Shown in pieces: positions 8,360 to 16,997 of a DNA stretch of 64,000 nucleotides; position 1 is the stretch's first letter; the number at the start of each line of letters is the position of its first letter. Origin of the DNA: Microvirga sesbaniae (lineage in GTDB: Bacteria > Pseudomonadota > Alphaproteobacteria > Rhizobiales > Beijerinckiaceae); NCBI RefSeq assembly GCF_025460805.1, contig NZ_JAMXFJ010000010.1:62001-126000 (forward strand), given 5' to 3'. The notes beneath the pieces were generated by a model. The model worked only from the letters and a program-made list of their open reading frames with translations, made no database searches and was not told the origin of the DNA. The translations under genes were made by a program, and so were the position numbers.

Positions 8360-10021
8360 ATGTCCGAGATCGGCGAACAAAAATCATCCCTTATCAACCT
8401 TTTGGTCGGTCTCTACATTAAGAAGACCTACTTCCGGATCACACGCAGCCGCGGCGGCGTGTTCTTCCCCAGCCAGGACGAAGTCGCTGACCAGTTTCGT
8501 GGCATCTTGGCGGAGGCTCTTGGGCCCCAGCAGGCGCAAGCGATCCTCTCCAATTGCATCGACGCCGCCCGAACCCTCGTCCACAAAGCGATGGGCCAGG
8601 TAAGATTCGATCCCGCCTCGGAATGCCATACTGGCTTCTGCAAAGAACTGACCGACCCTGCCAATGCCGACGATATAGAGGCGCTTCGCGAGCGCATGAA
8701 GACCGCCAACGATCGGGCGCTCGCCGACGCTATCAGTGCCTTGGCCCAAGCCAACGCTACCCTGCCCCACCAGACCCCACTTCAGGAGCCCGTCACCGAC
8801 CTTGTGACGACGGCAACTCCGCCCTCTCTCAGTTCGGCGCCGTCAGGCGGTTATGAACCAGTCGGTCGGCTCGCTCTCGACCGAGAGATCCTCTCGAGCG
8901 GTGACCGTCTGATCGAAAAGGCCACCAGCGGCAAGTTCCGGAGCCTTGAGAGCGTCTTCAGCAAGCTCGTTGAGGCCGACCGGATCGCAATCTCCAAACC
9001 CGCGATCGCACCCTCAGCCCAGATTGTCCCGGCTCACGGCAGCTATCCAGAAGGGCGCCCACACCAGGTCAAAGCCGCGGATCTCTTCGCGGATGCGCTG
9101 CGCCACCCAAGCGACGCCGACAAGCTGGATTTCCCCGTTACCATTTTTGAATGGTCCGGCCAGCATCCACGCGTTCCGAACATCGATCATAGTCATCGCT
9201 TCGACATCGAGCAGCTTCGCCTCATCCTCTGGGCAATGGACAGAGGGTACAATTCAGTTCTCACTGGCCCGCCGGGATGTGGGAAGACCACGGTGACCAG
9301 AGAGGTTGCCGGCAGGCTACGGCGCCCCTGGTACCGGATCCCCATGCACGGTGACATGGGCAAACGTGACATGCTCGGTGGCTTCAAGCAGATCAGCACC
9401 CACCAGGGACCAGAAACCCGCTGGTTCGACGGGCTCCTCACTCAAGCGATCACCCAGCCGGCCGTCATCGACGTAGACGAAATCGACCGGGCCGATCCGG
9501 ATCTCCAGTACATCGCGCACCAACTCTACGAGGGCGAAGGCATCACCATCCTGGAGGATGAAGGTCGCTTTGTGCCTCCCCATCCCAAGGTGGCGCTGCT
9601 GGCTACGGCGAACACAAAGGGTCGGGCCGACAGCCTAAACCGCTATCAGATGATCAATGAGATGTCGGAGGCCACCCGTGACCGCTTCTCTGTCTGGGTC
9701 GATATGGACTATGCGCCGCCCGATGAGGAGGCCGAAATCCTAACCGAACGAGGCATCATCAAGAGTCCCTCGGCCGCGACCAACATCATCAAAGTGGCGA
9801 ACCTGATCCGGGCCGCCTACAAGAAGGGCGAGATCAGCACCACCTGCAGCTTCCGTCAGCTCGAAGCGGCTGCCGACCTCGCCTCGTTCTACGGTGACGA
9901 ATGTGAGGCCGTCCGGCGGATCCTCTATGCCCGGGCCCCTACGCTGGCCGATGCCAAGACAATCTATGAGCTCGCTCATCAGATTTACGGCCCGTCCTGG
10001 AATCCTCCGGCTCCTTTCTGA
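8360..10021 (+). CDS. CobS-like AAA+ ATPase with long N-terminal extension
   Basis: A 553-residue MoxR/CobS-type AAA+ ATPase. Walker A GPPGCGKTT is at about residues 304-312, Walker B VIDVDEID at about 368-375, and a sensor-like LLATANTKG follows. True CobS, the ATPase of aerobic cobaltochelatase, is about 330 residues; here some 230 extra N-terminal residues, largely helical and low-complexity, precede the ATPase core. The start is taken at ATG 8360; a TTG five codons upstream is less likely. A CobT-like VWA gene begins 11 bp after the stop, so the two proteins probably form a AAA+/VWA complex. No CobN large subunit is present and the neighbours are DNA-replication genes, so a role in cobalamin synthesis is doubtful. 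CobS/CobT-like pairs beside replication genes are also known from alphaproteobacterial phages. Confidence 0.88.
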   Translation: MSEIGEQKSSLINLLVGLYIKKTYFRITRSRGGVFFPSQDEVADQFRGILAEALGPQQAQAILSNCIDAARTLVHKAMGQVRFDPASECHTGFCKELTDPANADDIEALRERMKTANDRALADAISALAQANATLPHQTPLQEPVTDLVTTATPPSLSSAPSGGYEPVGRLALDREILSSGDRLIEKATSGKFRSLESVFSKLVEADRIAISKPAIAPSAQIVPAHGSYPEGRPHQVKAADLFADALRHPSDADKLDFPVTIFEWSGQHPRVPNIDHSHRFDIEQLRLILWAMDRGYNSVLTGPPGCGKTTVTREVAGRLRRPWYRIPMHGDMGKRDMLGGFKQISTHQGPETRWFDGLLTQAITQPAVIDVDEIDRADPDLQYIAHQLYEGEGITILEDEGRFVPPHPKVALLATANTKGRADSLNRYQMINEMSEATRDRFSVWVDMDYAPPDEEAEILTERGIIKSPSAATNIIKVANLIRAAYKKGEISTTCSFRQLEAAADLASFYGDECEAVRRILYARAPTLADAKTIYELAHQIYGPSWNPPAPF

Positions 10022-10032
10022 CCAGCACCATC

Positions 10033-11931
10033 ATGACCACCATTCCAGGGTACATCCTGCGCCGGGAGATTGCCTCAACGCTCTCGGCAATGGGGAACCG
10101 CCGCTTCAACATAACGTTCAGAGGAAGCCGAGCTTTCACTGATGGCGTGCACATAAATCTACCGGCGATCTGGCCGCAGAGTGAATACAGCGACGCAGAT
10201 GCCAAGGTCCTGAGAGGATATGGGAACCATGAAGTGTTCCATCCCCTCTACAGCACCCTTTCTCGCCGCCTCCCTTGGATCGAGAAGGTCATTGGGCTTC
10301 CTGTGGCCGAGATGGACAAATCCCAGGAGCACCGCCTTCGAGTCTGGCTCAAGACGGAGAATTGTCTGGAGGACTGGCGGATCGAGTCCATTGGAGCGAG
10401 GGAGTTTCCCGGCTCTCACATCAATATCGGCTATACCCGCAACCACATCGTCTCCCGCGAACTCAACCACCTCCAAGCCCGGGATCCCTCTGTTCCCCCG
10501 CGCCTGATCCCCAACGTTCACCAGGTCCTCACCTGGTTCGGTACAATCGCCAATGCCTATCCCTGTGCACCGACGGCACAGGTTGCGATCGAGTTCATGC
10601 GCGAGCATGTGGATTCGGAGGCAGTCGAGGTCGTCCAGCATTATTGGCCTGTGATTTCCCGCTGCAGGGATAATCCTGAACTCTACCCAGTTGCGCTCCA
10701 CCTCTCCGACCTGTTGATCCGCCTTTCCCGTGAGCGAACCCAGGCTAATCAACCGCAAGACAGCCGACAGGAGAGCCGGGGCGACACACTCAACCCGCCC
10801 GGGCCCCAAACCGGACGAAACGCACCTAGTGAGCAGGATTCCGGATGCTCCACCGCCCACGGTGGGACAGCGAGCGTCCCTAAACCGGGTCTCGCCGATG
10901 ACGGTGGTCAGCCTGATTGGCAGGGAGACGACGCGGACCAGTTGAACACGCCTCTGCTCGACATCTCCGATGTGGTTACGAGGATCGTCAGCCGAACTCA
11001 GATCGATGTACGGACGTACAACCGATCGGTTGCCCGCGCCGAGGCCTCCGGGCGTTCGCCCAGCCATTATCGGAGAGCATTCTCCAGCCCCCTGATCATC
11101 GCTCCAGAGACCCGGCAACCGGAGGACGGAGATGCATTCCGGTCCATCATGGAAAACGCGAGCAGGGATGCTGAAACACTCGCCGCCGCGGTTCGGTCAC
11201 TCCTTATCTCGCGCCAGCGGAAGGTGGTCCGCCGCCACCGTCTAGAAGGAGAACTCGACGATCAGAACATCATGGGCATCGCCATGCGCGATCCGGATAT
11301 CTTCCGACGCACTGAGCGCCGTACCGGGACAAGCGCCGCCGTCCAGTTGATGCTCGACGCCTCAAGATCGATGCTCACGTCTGAGGAGCAGCCCAACGGA
11401 GGCCAGTCGGACCCCAAAGCTCGAATGAGCCGTCGCGATGTTCTCCTGCGGGCCGCCGGAGCGGTCATCGAGGCTATCGGCCACCAACGCCAGATTGACC
11501 TTGCCATCGACAGTTACACCACCGACGATCAACTGAATCCGACGATAGTTCGCCACAAAGCATTCGGAGAGCCCCCTTCGACGATGCGGCCAGCTCTCGG
11601 GTCCGTCCTGCGCCGAAGGAACGGCGGAACACCGACGGCCGAGGCCATTCTCGAGGGAGCCCACCAACTTTACCGGTTGAAACACGACAAGAAGGTTCTC
11701 ATCCTGATCACCGATGGCGAAGCCAACGATCCCATCGCCGCCGAAGAGGCGGCAAACGTCGCCATCTCCTGTGGCGTTCATCTGATCGGCATCGGGATCA
11801 GCCAGCAAGCTCCATCCATGAACATCCCCGGGTGGCTCGTCATAAATGATGTGAGTGAGCTCCCAATCCAACTCCTTGAGGCTGTACGCAGGTTTCTCTG
11901 GCCCTCGCCTTGGATTAAAAGCGAGGGATAA
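10033..11931 (+). CDS. CobT-like protein with C-terminal VWA domain
   Basis: A 632-residue partner of the preceding CobS-like ATPase. The N-terminal half has CobT-family landmarks: GYGNHEVFH (about residue 61) and LEDWRIES (about 112). A Gln/Pro/Gly-rich linker, probably disordered, spans about residues 235-310. The C-terminal VWA domain has a MIDAS motif, DASRS (about 442), and a second strand ILITDGEAND (about 556). VWA proteins paired with MoxR-type ATPases usually act as metal-dependent adaptors in remodelling or chelatase complexes. The gene is 11 bp downstream of its partner and clearly cotranscribed. The substrate is unknown. The context (DnaQ, DnaE and TopB nearby) favours a nucleic-acid role over cobalt insertion. 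Confidence 0.87.
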   Translation: MTTIPGYILRREIASTLSAMGNRRFNITFRGSRAFTDGVHINLPAIWPQSEYSDADAKVLRGYGNHEVFHPLYSTLSRRLPWIEKVIGLPVAEMDKSQEHRLRVWLKTENCLEDWRIESIGAREFPGSHINIGYTRNHIVSRELNHLQARDPSVPPRLIPNVHQVLTWFGTIANAYPCAPTAQVAIEFMREHVDSEAVEVVQHYWPVISRCRDNPELYPVALHLSDLLIRLSRERTQANQPQDSRQESRGDTLNPPGPQTGRNAPSEQDSGCSTAHGGTASVPKPGLADDGGQPDWQGDDADQLNTPLLDISDVVTRIVSRTQIDVRTYNRSVARAEASGRSPSHYRRAFSSPLIIAPETRQPEDGDAFRSIMENASRDAETLAAAVRSLLISRQRKVVRRHRLEGELDDQNIMGIAMRDPDIFRRTERRTGTSAAVQLMLDASRSMLTSEEQPNGGQSDPKARMSRRDVLLRAAGAVIEAIGHQRQIDLAIDSYTTDDQLNPTIVRHKAFGEPPSTMRPALGSVLRRRNGGTPTAEAILEGAHQLYRLKHDKKVLILITDGEANDPIAAEEAANVAISCGVHLIGIGISQQAPSMNIPGWLVINDVSELPIQLLEAVRRFLWPSPWIKSEG

Positions 11932-11948
11932 CGCGGCGAACCTGCAAT

Positions 11949-11970
11949 TTAATTCGCGATTCGAGAACGG
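11949..11970 (+). repeat. TTAATTCG element adjoining GATTCGAGAA element
   Basis: TTAATTCGC at 11949-11957 runs directly into GATTCGAGAACGG at 11958-11970. The same 13-mer recurs at 42861-42873. It lies 36-58 bp before the start at 12007. Confidence 0.45.
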
Positions 11971-12006
11971 GTGCTTCCCGGATCGCTGCAGCAATAAGGA
12001 GCACAA

Positions 12007-12417
12007 ATGGCCCCCCAGCATACCTTCGTGATCTCGGGAACGCTCAATGAGCAGACCTCGCAGACCTCTGTCTCGCTTACGGGGACCATCGTCCTTGAAG
12101 GGGTGACCTTTGAGGTTCGGACCCAGCAAAAGGTGTCCAGGGATAGAAAACGGTATCAGGCGGTATCCGGAAGGAGCGCTGCCGGAGAACTGCTTAAGGG
12201 CGCGATCTTCACGTTCGCCCTGACAGATGCCGACAAGAAGGCCAAGCGCCCCTGCTTCAAAGGCAAGCTCAATCGAGGAAGCAAGGTTTACCACATCGCC
12301 GGCTGGTACAATTCAACACCAGATGGGGAGGTCATCCGAGTGGGAGAAAACAAACGTAAAGCGACCCCTGCCTCTGAAGAGCGCGCCTGCCCTCCCACGG
12401 CCCAAATGGGTGCATAA
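12007..12417 (+). CDS. Small beta-rich unknown protein in replication block
   Basis: A 136-residue protein with a strong start (AAGGAG five to six bases before ATG 12007). The sequence alternates Thr, Val, Ser and Phe in beta-strand fashion over residues 5-110 (FVISGTL, SLTGTIVL, FTFALTD, VYHIAGWY) and ends in a basic, probably flexible tail. There is no signal peptide or membrane segment. It lies between the CobT-like gene and the DnaQ/DnaE pair and has its own leader with the recurring intergenic elements and a following hairpin. The fold could be a small barrel that binds nucleic acid, but no motif proves this. The family is not recognised. Confidence 0.6.
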   Translation: MAPQHTFVISGTLNEQTSQTSVSLTGTIVLEGVTFEVRTQQKVSRDRKRYQAVSGRSAAGELLKGAIFTFALTDADKKAKRPCFKGKLNRGSKVYHIAGWYNSTPDGEVIRVGENKRKATPASEERACPPTAQMGA

Positions 12418-12442
12418 GGGACACAAAGCCCATCATTCCAGA

Positions 12443-12471
12443 TTTTGCCCTCTCCCCTTTAGAGGGCAAAA
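12443..12471 (+). terminator. Hairpin between 12007 gene and dnaQ-like gene
   Basis: Stem TTTTGCCCTC/GAGGGCAAAA, 10 bp, with a 9-nt loop, 25 bp past the stop. The stem itself supplies A/T ends in both directions but no long T tract follows. Confidence 0.6.
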
Positions 12472-12503
12472 ACCCCAATAAAATTAAAAAGTTGAACCCG
12501 CCA

Positions 12504-13151
12504 ATGCCTGCATCCGCCCCCCAGAACCAAACGGTCGAACGCTTCTGGATTGCTGATACCGAGACCACCGGTCTCAGCGTCGAAGATGGCGACCGGATCA
12601 TCGAGCTCGGCGCTGTTGAGGTCGTGAACCGCGTCCGGACTGGGCGGACATTCCACTCCTATATCAATCCCGAAGGGCGCCGGATCTCCTATGGCTCATT
12701 CGAGGCCCATGGGATCCATGACACAGTGGTTCAGGATGCTCCGCTGTTCGGCGAGGTCTATCCGAAATTCTGCCGCATGGTCGGTGACGCTCCTTTGGTC
12801 ATCCATAACGCTCCGTTCGACGTCGGCTTCATCAATGACGCCTGTCGGCGGGATGGGTTACCGCCACTCCCGAACCCAATCATCAATTCCATCGACACCG
12901 CCTCGCTCATTTGGCCAGGCCGGACGGTGAACCTCGACGCAGTGGCTGGGCGCCTGGGCCTCTACGATCCCGAGCGTGCGAAGAAGCACGATGCGATCAA
13001 GGACTGCACCCTCTTGGCGGAAGTCTGGATCAGAATGCTGGCCCTGCGGGAGAACCCGCAGTCTCAGAACGATCTCTTCGCCGGTTCCCAAGCCTCCAAG
13101 ATTACCTCGCCTGCCGTGGCTGTTCGCGGCTGGTCCACGAAGCTTCTGTGA
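12504..13151 (+). CDS. dnaQ: DnaQ-family 3'-5' exonuclease (Pol III epsilon-like)
   Basis: A 215-residue DEDDh exonuclease, the proofreading type of DNA polymerase III epsilon. Exo I is DTETTG (D18, E20), Exo II is HNAPFDVGF (D106), and Exo III is HDAIKD (H162, D167), so all catalytic residues are present. After the nuclease domain comes QNDLF (188-192), which matches the beta-clamp binding consensus. The tail is short compared with the tau/alpha-binding tail of chromosomal epsilon. I start at ATG 12504; a TTG four codons earlier is possible. The dnaE gene starts six bases after the stop, so alpha and epsilon are made as a pair. It probably proofreads for that polymerase. Confidence 0.92.
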   Translation: MPASAPQNQTVERFWIADTETTGLSVEDGDRIIELGAVEVVNRVRTGRTFHSYINPEGRRISYGSFEAHGIHDTVVQDAPLFGEVYPKFCRMVGDAPLVIHNAPFDVGFINDACRRDGLPPLPNPIINSIDTASLIWPGRTVNLDAVAGRLGLYDPERAKKHDAIKDCTLLAEVWIRMLALRENPQSQNDLFAGSQASKITSPAVAVRGWSTKLL

Positions 13152-13157
13152 TCTCTG

Positions 13158-16100
13158 ATGCCGAACAACCTTAAAACCGAGTCCTACTACTCCTTCGGCC
13201 GGTCTTGCTTGTCGCCGGAGGCTATTGTCAGCCTCACCAAGGCTGCAGGGCAGAGCACCGTCGGTCTTTGTGATCGCAACTCGATGGCAGGATCATATGA
13301 GTTCTGCAAAGCCGCCAAGAAGGCGGACATCAAGCCTGTCCTTGGCCTTTCTGTCGAATCCAGCATCCAGGGAGCCGAAGCAAACACGACCCTTACTGGG
13401 TGGGTGACCCTCTATGCCCGCAACGAGGCCGGGCTGAAGCATCTCTATAAGGTGGCTTCAAACTGCCATTCAGGTCCGTTGCCCTTGGAGCTTCTGGTCG
13501 AGGGACAAGCGGATACGATCTACTTCCTCACGGGGCCTACTGCGGACGGCCTCCTGCCGAACGCGACCCGATCCAGCAACGCGCGAGCCTACGTCCGAAC
13601 CCTCTTTACCACCTTGGATGCCAGCGGCGTCACCTACGCCGTCGAGCTGGAGCGTCGGCAGAGACCGGAATCCGTTGAGGCTCGTATCCTCGACCTGTTG
13701 GACGAGCTCGGCCTGGAACCGGCTGTGGTCGCCACCAGTGAAATCCGTCACGGGACCGCTGCAGACCGCGAGGCCCTTGAGATTATCGACTTCGTCTCCC
13801 GTCGTAAGGAGACCGGGGTCGCCGAGGCCCTAGCGGAGAAAGGCAATCTGACTGCTGGGGTGACCTTCAAGACGCCGGCGGAACTTGAGACCCTCTTTGA
13901 GGACGTACCTCAGGCCCTCATCAACGCCGATGCCATTTCCAGCCGGTCGGAGGCCTTCGTTCATTCGAGCCAGCCGCGCATCCCTCATATGCCCGGTCTG
14001 ACCGCTGAGGATGAGATCGAGCAGATCAAAACGAGGGCCCGGGAAGGACTGGCCGCACGGATCTCCCAAAATCCCTACATCGAAGAGAAGAAGCAGGCCT
14101 ATCTCGACCGGCTGGAATTCGAGCTCGATCACATCACGCGTCTGGGCTTCTCTGGCTACTTCCTCATCGTGTCCGACTTCATCACCTGGTCCAAGCAGAA
14201 CAACATCCCCGTAGGGCCTGGGCGTGGCTCCGGTGCAGGCTCACTTGTGGCATGGTCTCTGTCGATCACCGAATTGGACCCGATCCGGTTTGGTCTGTTC
14301 TTCGAGCGGTTCATCAATCCCGAACGAATTTCGCTGCCGGATTTTGACGTCGATTTCTGCAAAGCTCGGCGCCCGGAGGTCCTTGACTACGTTCACCGGC
14401 GCTATGGGGCTGATTACGTGGCGCATATTGGCTCCTACGCCACGCTGGCAGCCAAGGGCGCCTTCCGGGCGGCGGGGGCATCCCGAGGCATGACCCCGGG
14501 TGCGGTGGAATCCTTCGTCAGGCTCATCCCTGATGATGCCAAGACCCTTGCTGATGCAGCCCAACTCCCTGCGGTAGCCCGAGCGCTGTCACAGCCGGAG
14601 GCCTCAGAGGCTTTCAAGGCCGCCCAGGTCGTCGAGGGATCGGTCACCCATGCCACAAAGCATGCTGCCGGTATCATTATCGCAGACCGCCCGCTGATCG
14701 AGACGTGTCCACTTTACCCGCCAGACAAGAGCGACCTCAAAGTCGCTCAGTTCGAAATGGGAGCCGCCGAGGCCACCGGACACGTCAAGTTTGACTTTCT
14801 CGGTCTGGAAACCCTCACGGTCATTGAGAACACCCGCCGCCTCCTGAAGGCCGAGGGAATCGACATCGATCCCTATGCGCTCCCATGGGAGGACGAAGCG
14901 ACCTTCACCATGCTCAATCGCGGCTGGACGCTTCGCGTGTTCCAGATCGAGAGCCCTGGGATGACCAAGGCGCTCCGGGAGATCAAGCCGAGCCGGTTTG
15001 AAGACCTGATCGCGCTTGTGGCCCTCTATCGCCCTGGCCCGATGGAGTACATCCCGCAGTATGCCGCTCGAAAGGCTGGCCGTGCCAAGGTGGCCTACCC
15101 CCACCCGAAGCTGACCGAAACGCTGGCAGAGACCTACGGGATTATCATCTACCAAGAGCAGATCATGCAGATGGCTCGAATCGTGGCCGGGTACAGCCTG
15201 GCCGAGGCCGACGTTCTGCGCAAAGCCATCGGTAAGAAAATCCCCGAAGAAATCGCTAAGCAGCGGACGATCTTTGTCCAAAAATGCATCGAGCAGGGCG
15301 AGACGGAGAAGGATGCCAACGAGCTCTATGACTTCGTCCTGCCCTTCGCGGCCTACGGTTTCAACAAAAGTCATGCCGCAGCCTATGCGCTGATCACCTG
15401 GATCACAGCCTACCTAAAGCGCCACTACACCCATGAGTTCCTCGCCGCCAACATGGAGCAGGAGATTACCAAGGTCGAAAAGCTCATGCGGACCGTGGAC
15501 GAGGCCAAGAAGATCGGCATTACGGTTCTCCCACCGGATATCAATGTGTCCGGCGCAAGCTTCCAGATCGAGAGACGGCAGGACGGCTCGAAAGCCATTC
15601 GGTATGCTCTTTGCGCTCTGAGCGGCATCGGCCGGGATCTGGCAACTCAGATTGCAGCCATCCGAGAGGACGGACCCTTCAAGTCTCTCGAGGATTTCGT
15701 CGACCGGACCTTGGGTACCGTCAAACAATCTGACATCCTGACCCTGATCTTGGCCGGCGCCTTCGACCGTCTCCAGACCCAGAATACCGACATGCCTGTG
15801 GCTCCGAAGGACAGCCAGGCCCGTATCGATCTGCGGGCCAAGCACCTCTCTGCTACGGAAGCGTTACGGAAGCAGGCGACAAGCCGGAAATCGGCAGGCG
15901 TGAACCAGGGCGATCTCTTCGGCAGCTTTGCTCCGGTACCGCTTAAATTCACGGTCGACCCTCTTTCCACAGCCGATGCAATTGCTGGTGAGGAGAAGGC
16001 TTTCGGCTATCGATTTGCAGCGCACCCCATCGACATCTATGCCGACCTGATCGGAACGAACGGGATTGTCTCCCTGACGACGGCCCGCCGAACCATGCGG

Positions 16101-16589
16101 GAGATCACACCTGACCAGACCTCTCTGAAAGCTCTGGTCGAAATCGTCAGCATCCAGGACCGCAATGTCGATGGAACGGTGATCACCGAGATTCAAGTCG
16201 GTGACGCCTGCTCAGCGATGCGGGCTCAATTCTCGAATAAGGTCGTTCCGCCGATTCTTTCTAAGGAACCGCTGATCGCCGTGGTTGAGATCGACTGGTC
16301 TAAGGGCAGCCCTGTGATCACACGCTGGTCGCCCGCGAATGCCGAACAGCAGAAAGCAGGCTATGGCGCGGTAGTCCGCTGTGCGGATCAGACATTGGCC
16401 GTTCAGGTTCTCGGTCAGATCCGCTCCCATAATGCTCTCAGAACCCAGGCTGAAAATGGTTCACGCCTGTTTATCGCAATTGGGAGCAACGCACCCAAAG
16501 AGACGAGCCTCACCATCAAGACCGATGATGTAAGCCTTGGAGCCATCAAAGCCATGAAAGGCGTCATCGGAATAGAAATGACGGGATAG
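13158..16589 (+). CDS. dnaE: DNA polymerase III alpha subunit, DnaE type
   Basis: A C-family replicative polymerase of 1143 residues, near the usual 1160. The N-terminal PHP domain (about 1-210) lacks the HxH metal motif and starts with YYSFGRSC, so its own exonuclease is probably inactive and proofreading would come from the DnaQ-like neighbour. The polymerase core shows GPGRGSGAGS (about 354), the catalytic pair in PDFDVDF (about 394-400) and the third aspartate in KFDFLG (about 546). GFNKSHAAAYA marks the fingers. A QGDLF clamp-binding motif is at about 917, followed by an OB-fold region (about 960-1070). It is a second copy relative to whatever the chromosome carries; a translesion (DnaE2) role is less likely because no imuA/imuB genes are here. 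Confidence 0.95.
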   Translation: MPNNLKTESYYSFGRSCLSPEAIVSLTKAAGQSTVGLCDRNSMAGSYEFCKAAKKADIKPVLGLSVESSIQGAEANTTLTGWVTLYARNEAGLKHLYKVASNCHSGPLPLELLVEGQADTIYFLTGPTADGLLPNATRSSNARAYVRTLFTTLDASGVTYAVELERRQRPESVEARILDLLDELGLEPAVVATSEIRHGTAADREALEIIDFVSRRKETGVAEALAEKGNLTAGVTFKTPAELETLFEDVPQALINADAISSRSEAFVHSSQPRIPHMPGLTAEDEIEQIKTRAREGLAARISQNPYIEEKKQAYLDRLEFELDHITRLGFSGYFLIVSDFITWSKQNNIPVGPGRGSGAGSLVAWSLSITELDPIRFGLFFERFINPERISLPDFDVDFCKARRPEVLDYVHRRYGADYVAHIGSYATLAAKGAFRAAGASRGMTPGAVESFVRLIPDDAKTLADAAQLPAVARALSQPEASEAFKAAQVVEGSVTHATKHAAGIIIADRPLIETCPLYPPDKSDLKVAQFEMGAAEATGHVKFDFLGLETLTVIENTRRLLKAEGIDIDPYALPWEDEATFTMLNRGWTLRVFQIESPGMTKALREIKPSRFEDLIALVALYRPGPMEYIPQYAARKAGRAKVAYPHPKLTETLAETYGIIIYQEQIMQMARIVAGYSLAEADVLRKAIGKKIPEEIAKQRTIFVQKCIEQGETEKDANELYDFVLPFAAYGFNKSHAAAYALITWITAYLKRHYTHEFLAANMEQEITKVEKLMRTVDEAKKIGITVLPPDINVSGASFQIERRQDGSKAIRYALCALSGIGRDLATQIAAIREDGPFKSLEDFVDRTLGTVKQSDILTLILAGAFDRLQTQNTDMPVAPKDSQARIDLRAKHLSATEALRKQATSRKSAGVNQGDLFGSFAPVPLKFTVDPLSTADAIAGEEKAFGYRFAAHPIDIYADLIGTNGIVSLTTARRTMREITPDQTSLKALVEIVSIQDRNVDGTVITEIQVGDACSAMRAQFSNKVVPPILSKEPLIAVVEIDWSKGSPVITRWSPANAEQQKAGYGAVVRCADQTLAVQVLGQIRSHNALRTQAENGSRLFIAIGSNAPKETSLTIKTDDVSLGAIKAMKGVIGIEMTG

Positions 16590-16594
16590 GACCC

Positions 16595-16864
16595 ATGAAC
16601 CCGACAAGAATTGAGATTCGGCTCTCTTCCACTTGCGGAGAATCCGGCCTCGCCCAGATCCGAGACGTCATCCGGGAGAAGGCACTCCGCCCTCCCGGAA
16701 CCTCCGGTCTGGTATTTATCGTTCCCACGCCCGAAGCCGACGTTACGATCGACACTCAGGTGCGCCGGATCAATTCCTCACGCGAGCTCATCGCGGCCCT
16801 CGAGCGCCTGGATGTGGTCGACGCCGCGACGCTTGTGGACGATCCTATTCAAAACGTCGCCTGA
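16595..16864 (+). CDS. Small unknown protein coupled to dnaE
   Basis: An 89-residue acidic protein starting five bases after the dnaE stop, in the same operon and probably translated by coupling. The sequence has a beta-alpha-beta look (RIEIRLSS, then a helix, then SGLVFIVPTP, then SSRELIAALERLDVVDA). There is no signal peptide, metal motif or clamp motif. The tight linkage suggests it helps the polymerase, for example as a small accessory or regulatory subunit. That is inference from position only. The family is not recognised. Confidence 0.6.
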   Translation: MNPTRIEIRLSSTCGESGLAQIRDVIREKALRPPGTSGLVFIVPTPEADVTIDTQVRRINSSRELIAALERLDVVDAATLVDDPIQNVA

Positions 16865-16997
16865 TTTTGGAATAGAAGCCAAAACCAAGCACTAGTCCTT
16901 TAAAACTGCTCGCGACCTTAACCCCGCGCAGGATATTCTATCGTCAGGCCATGCACGAGCCCCGAATCTAGGTCGATCAATACAAACCGGCGGCTGC

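Noticed and set aside
8132..8380. 82-codon minus-strand frame between 8096 and 8360
   Set aside because: No ribosome site and no domain; it runs through the start of the CobS-like gene.
8360..11931. Cobaltochelatase function for the CobS/CobT-like pair
   Set aside because: No CobN or other cobalamin gene is nearby, the CobS-like protein is much longer than true CobS, and the neighbours are replication genes.
13158..16589. DnaE2/ImuC translesion polymerase
   Set aside because: No imuA or imuB homologue is linked, and a proofreading exonuclease gene is coupled to it instead.
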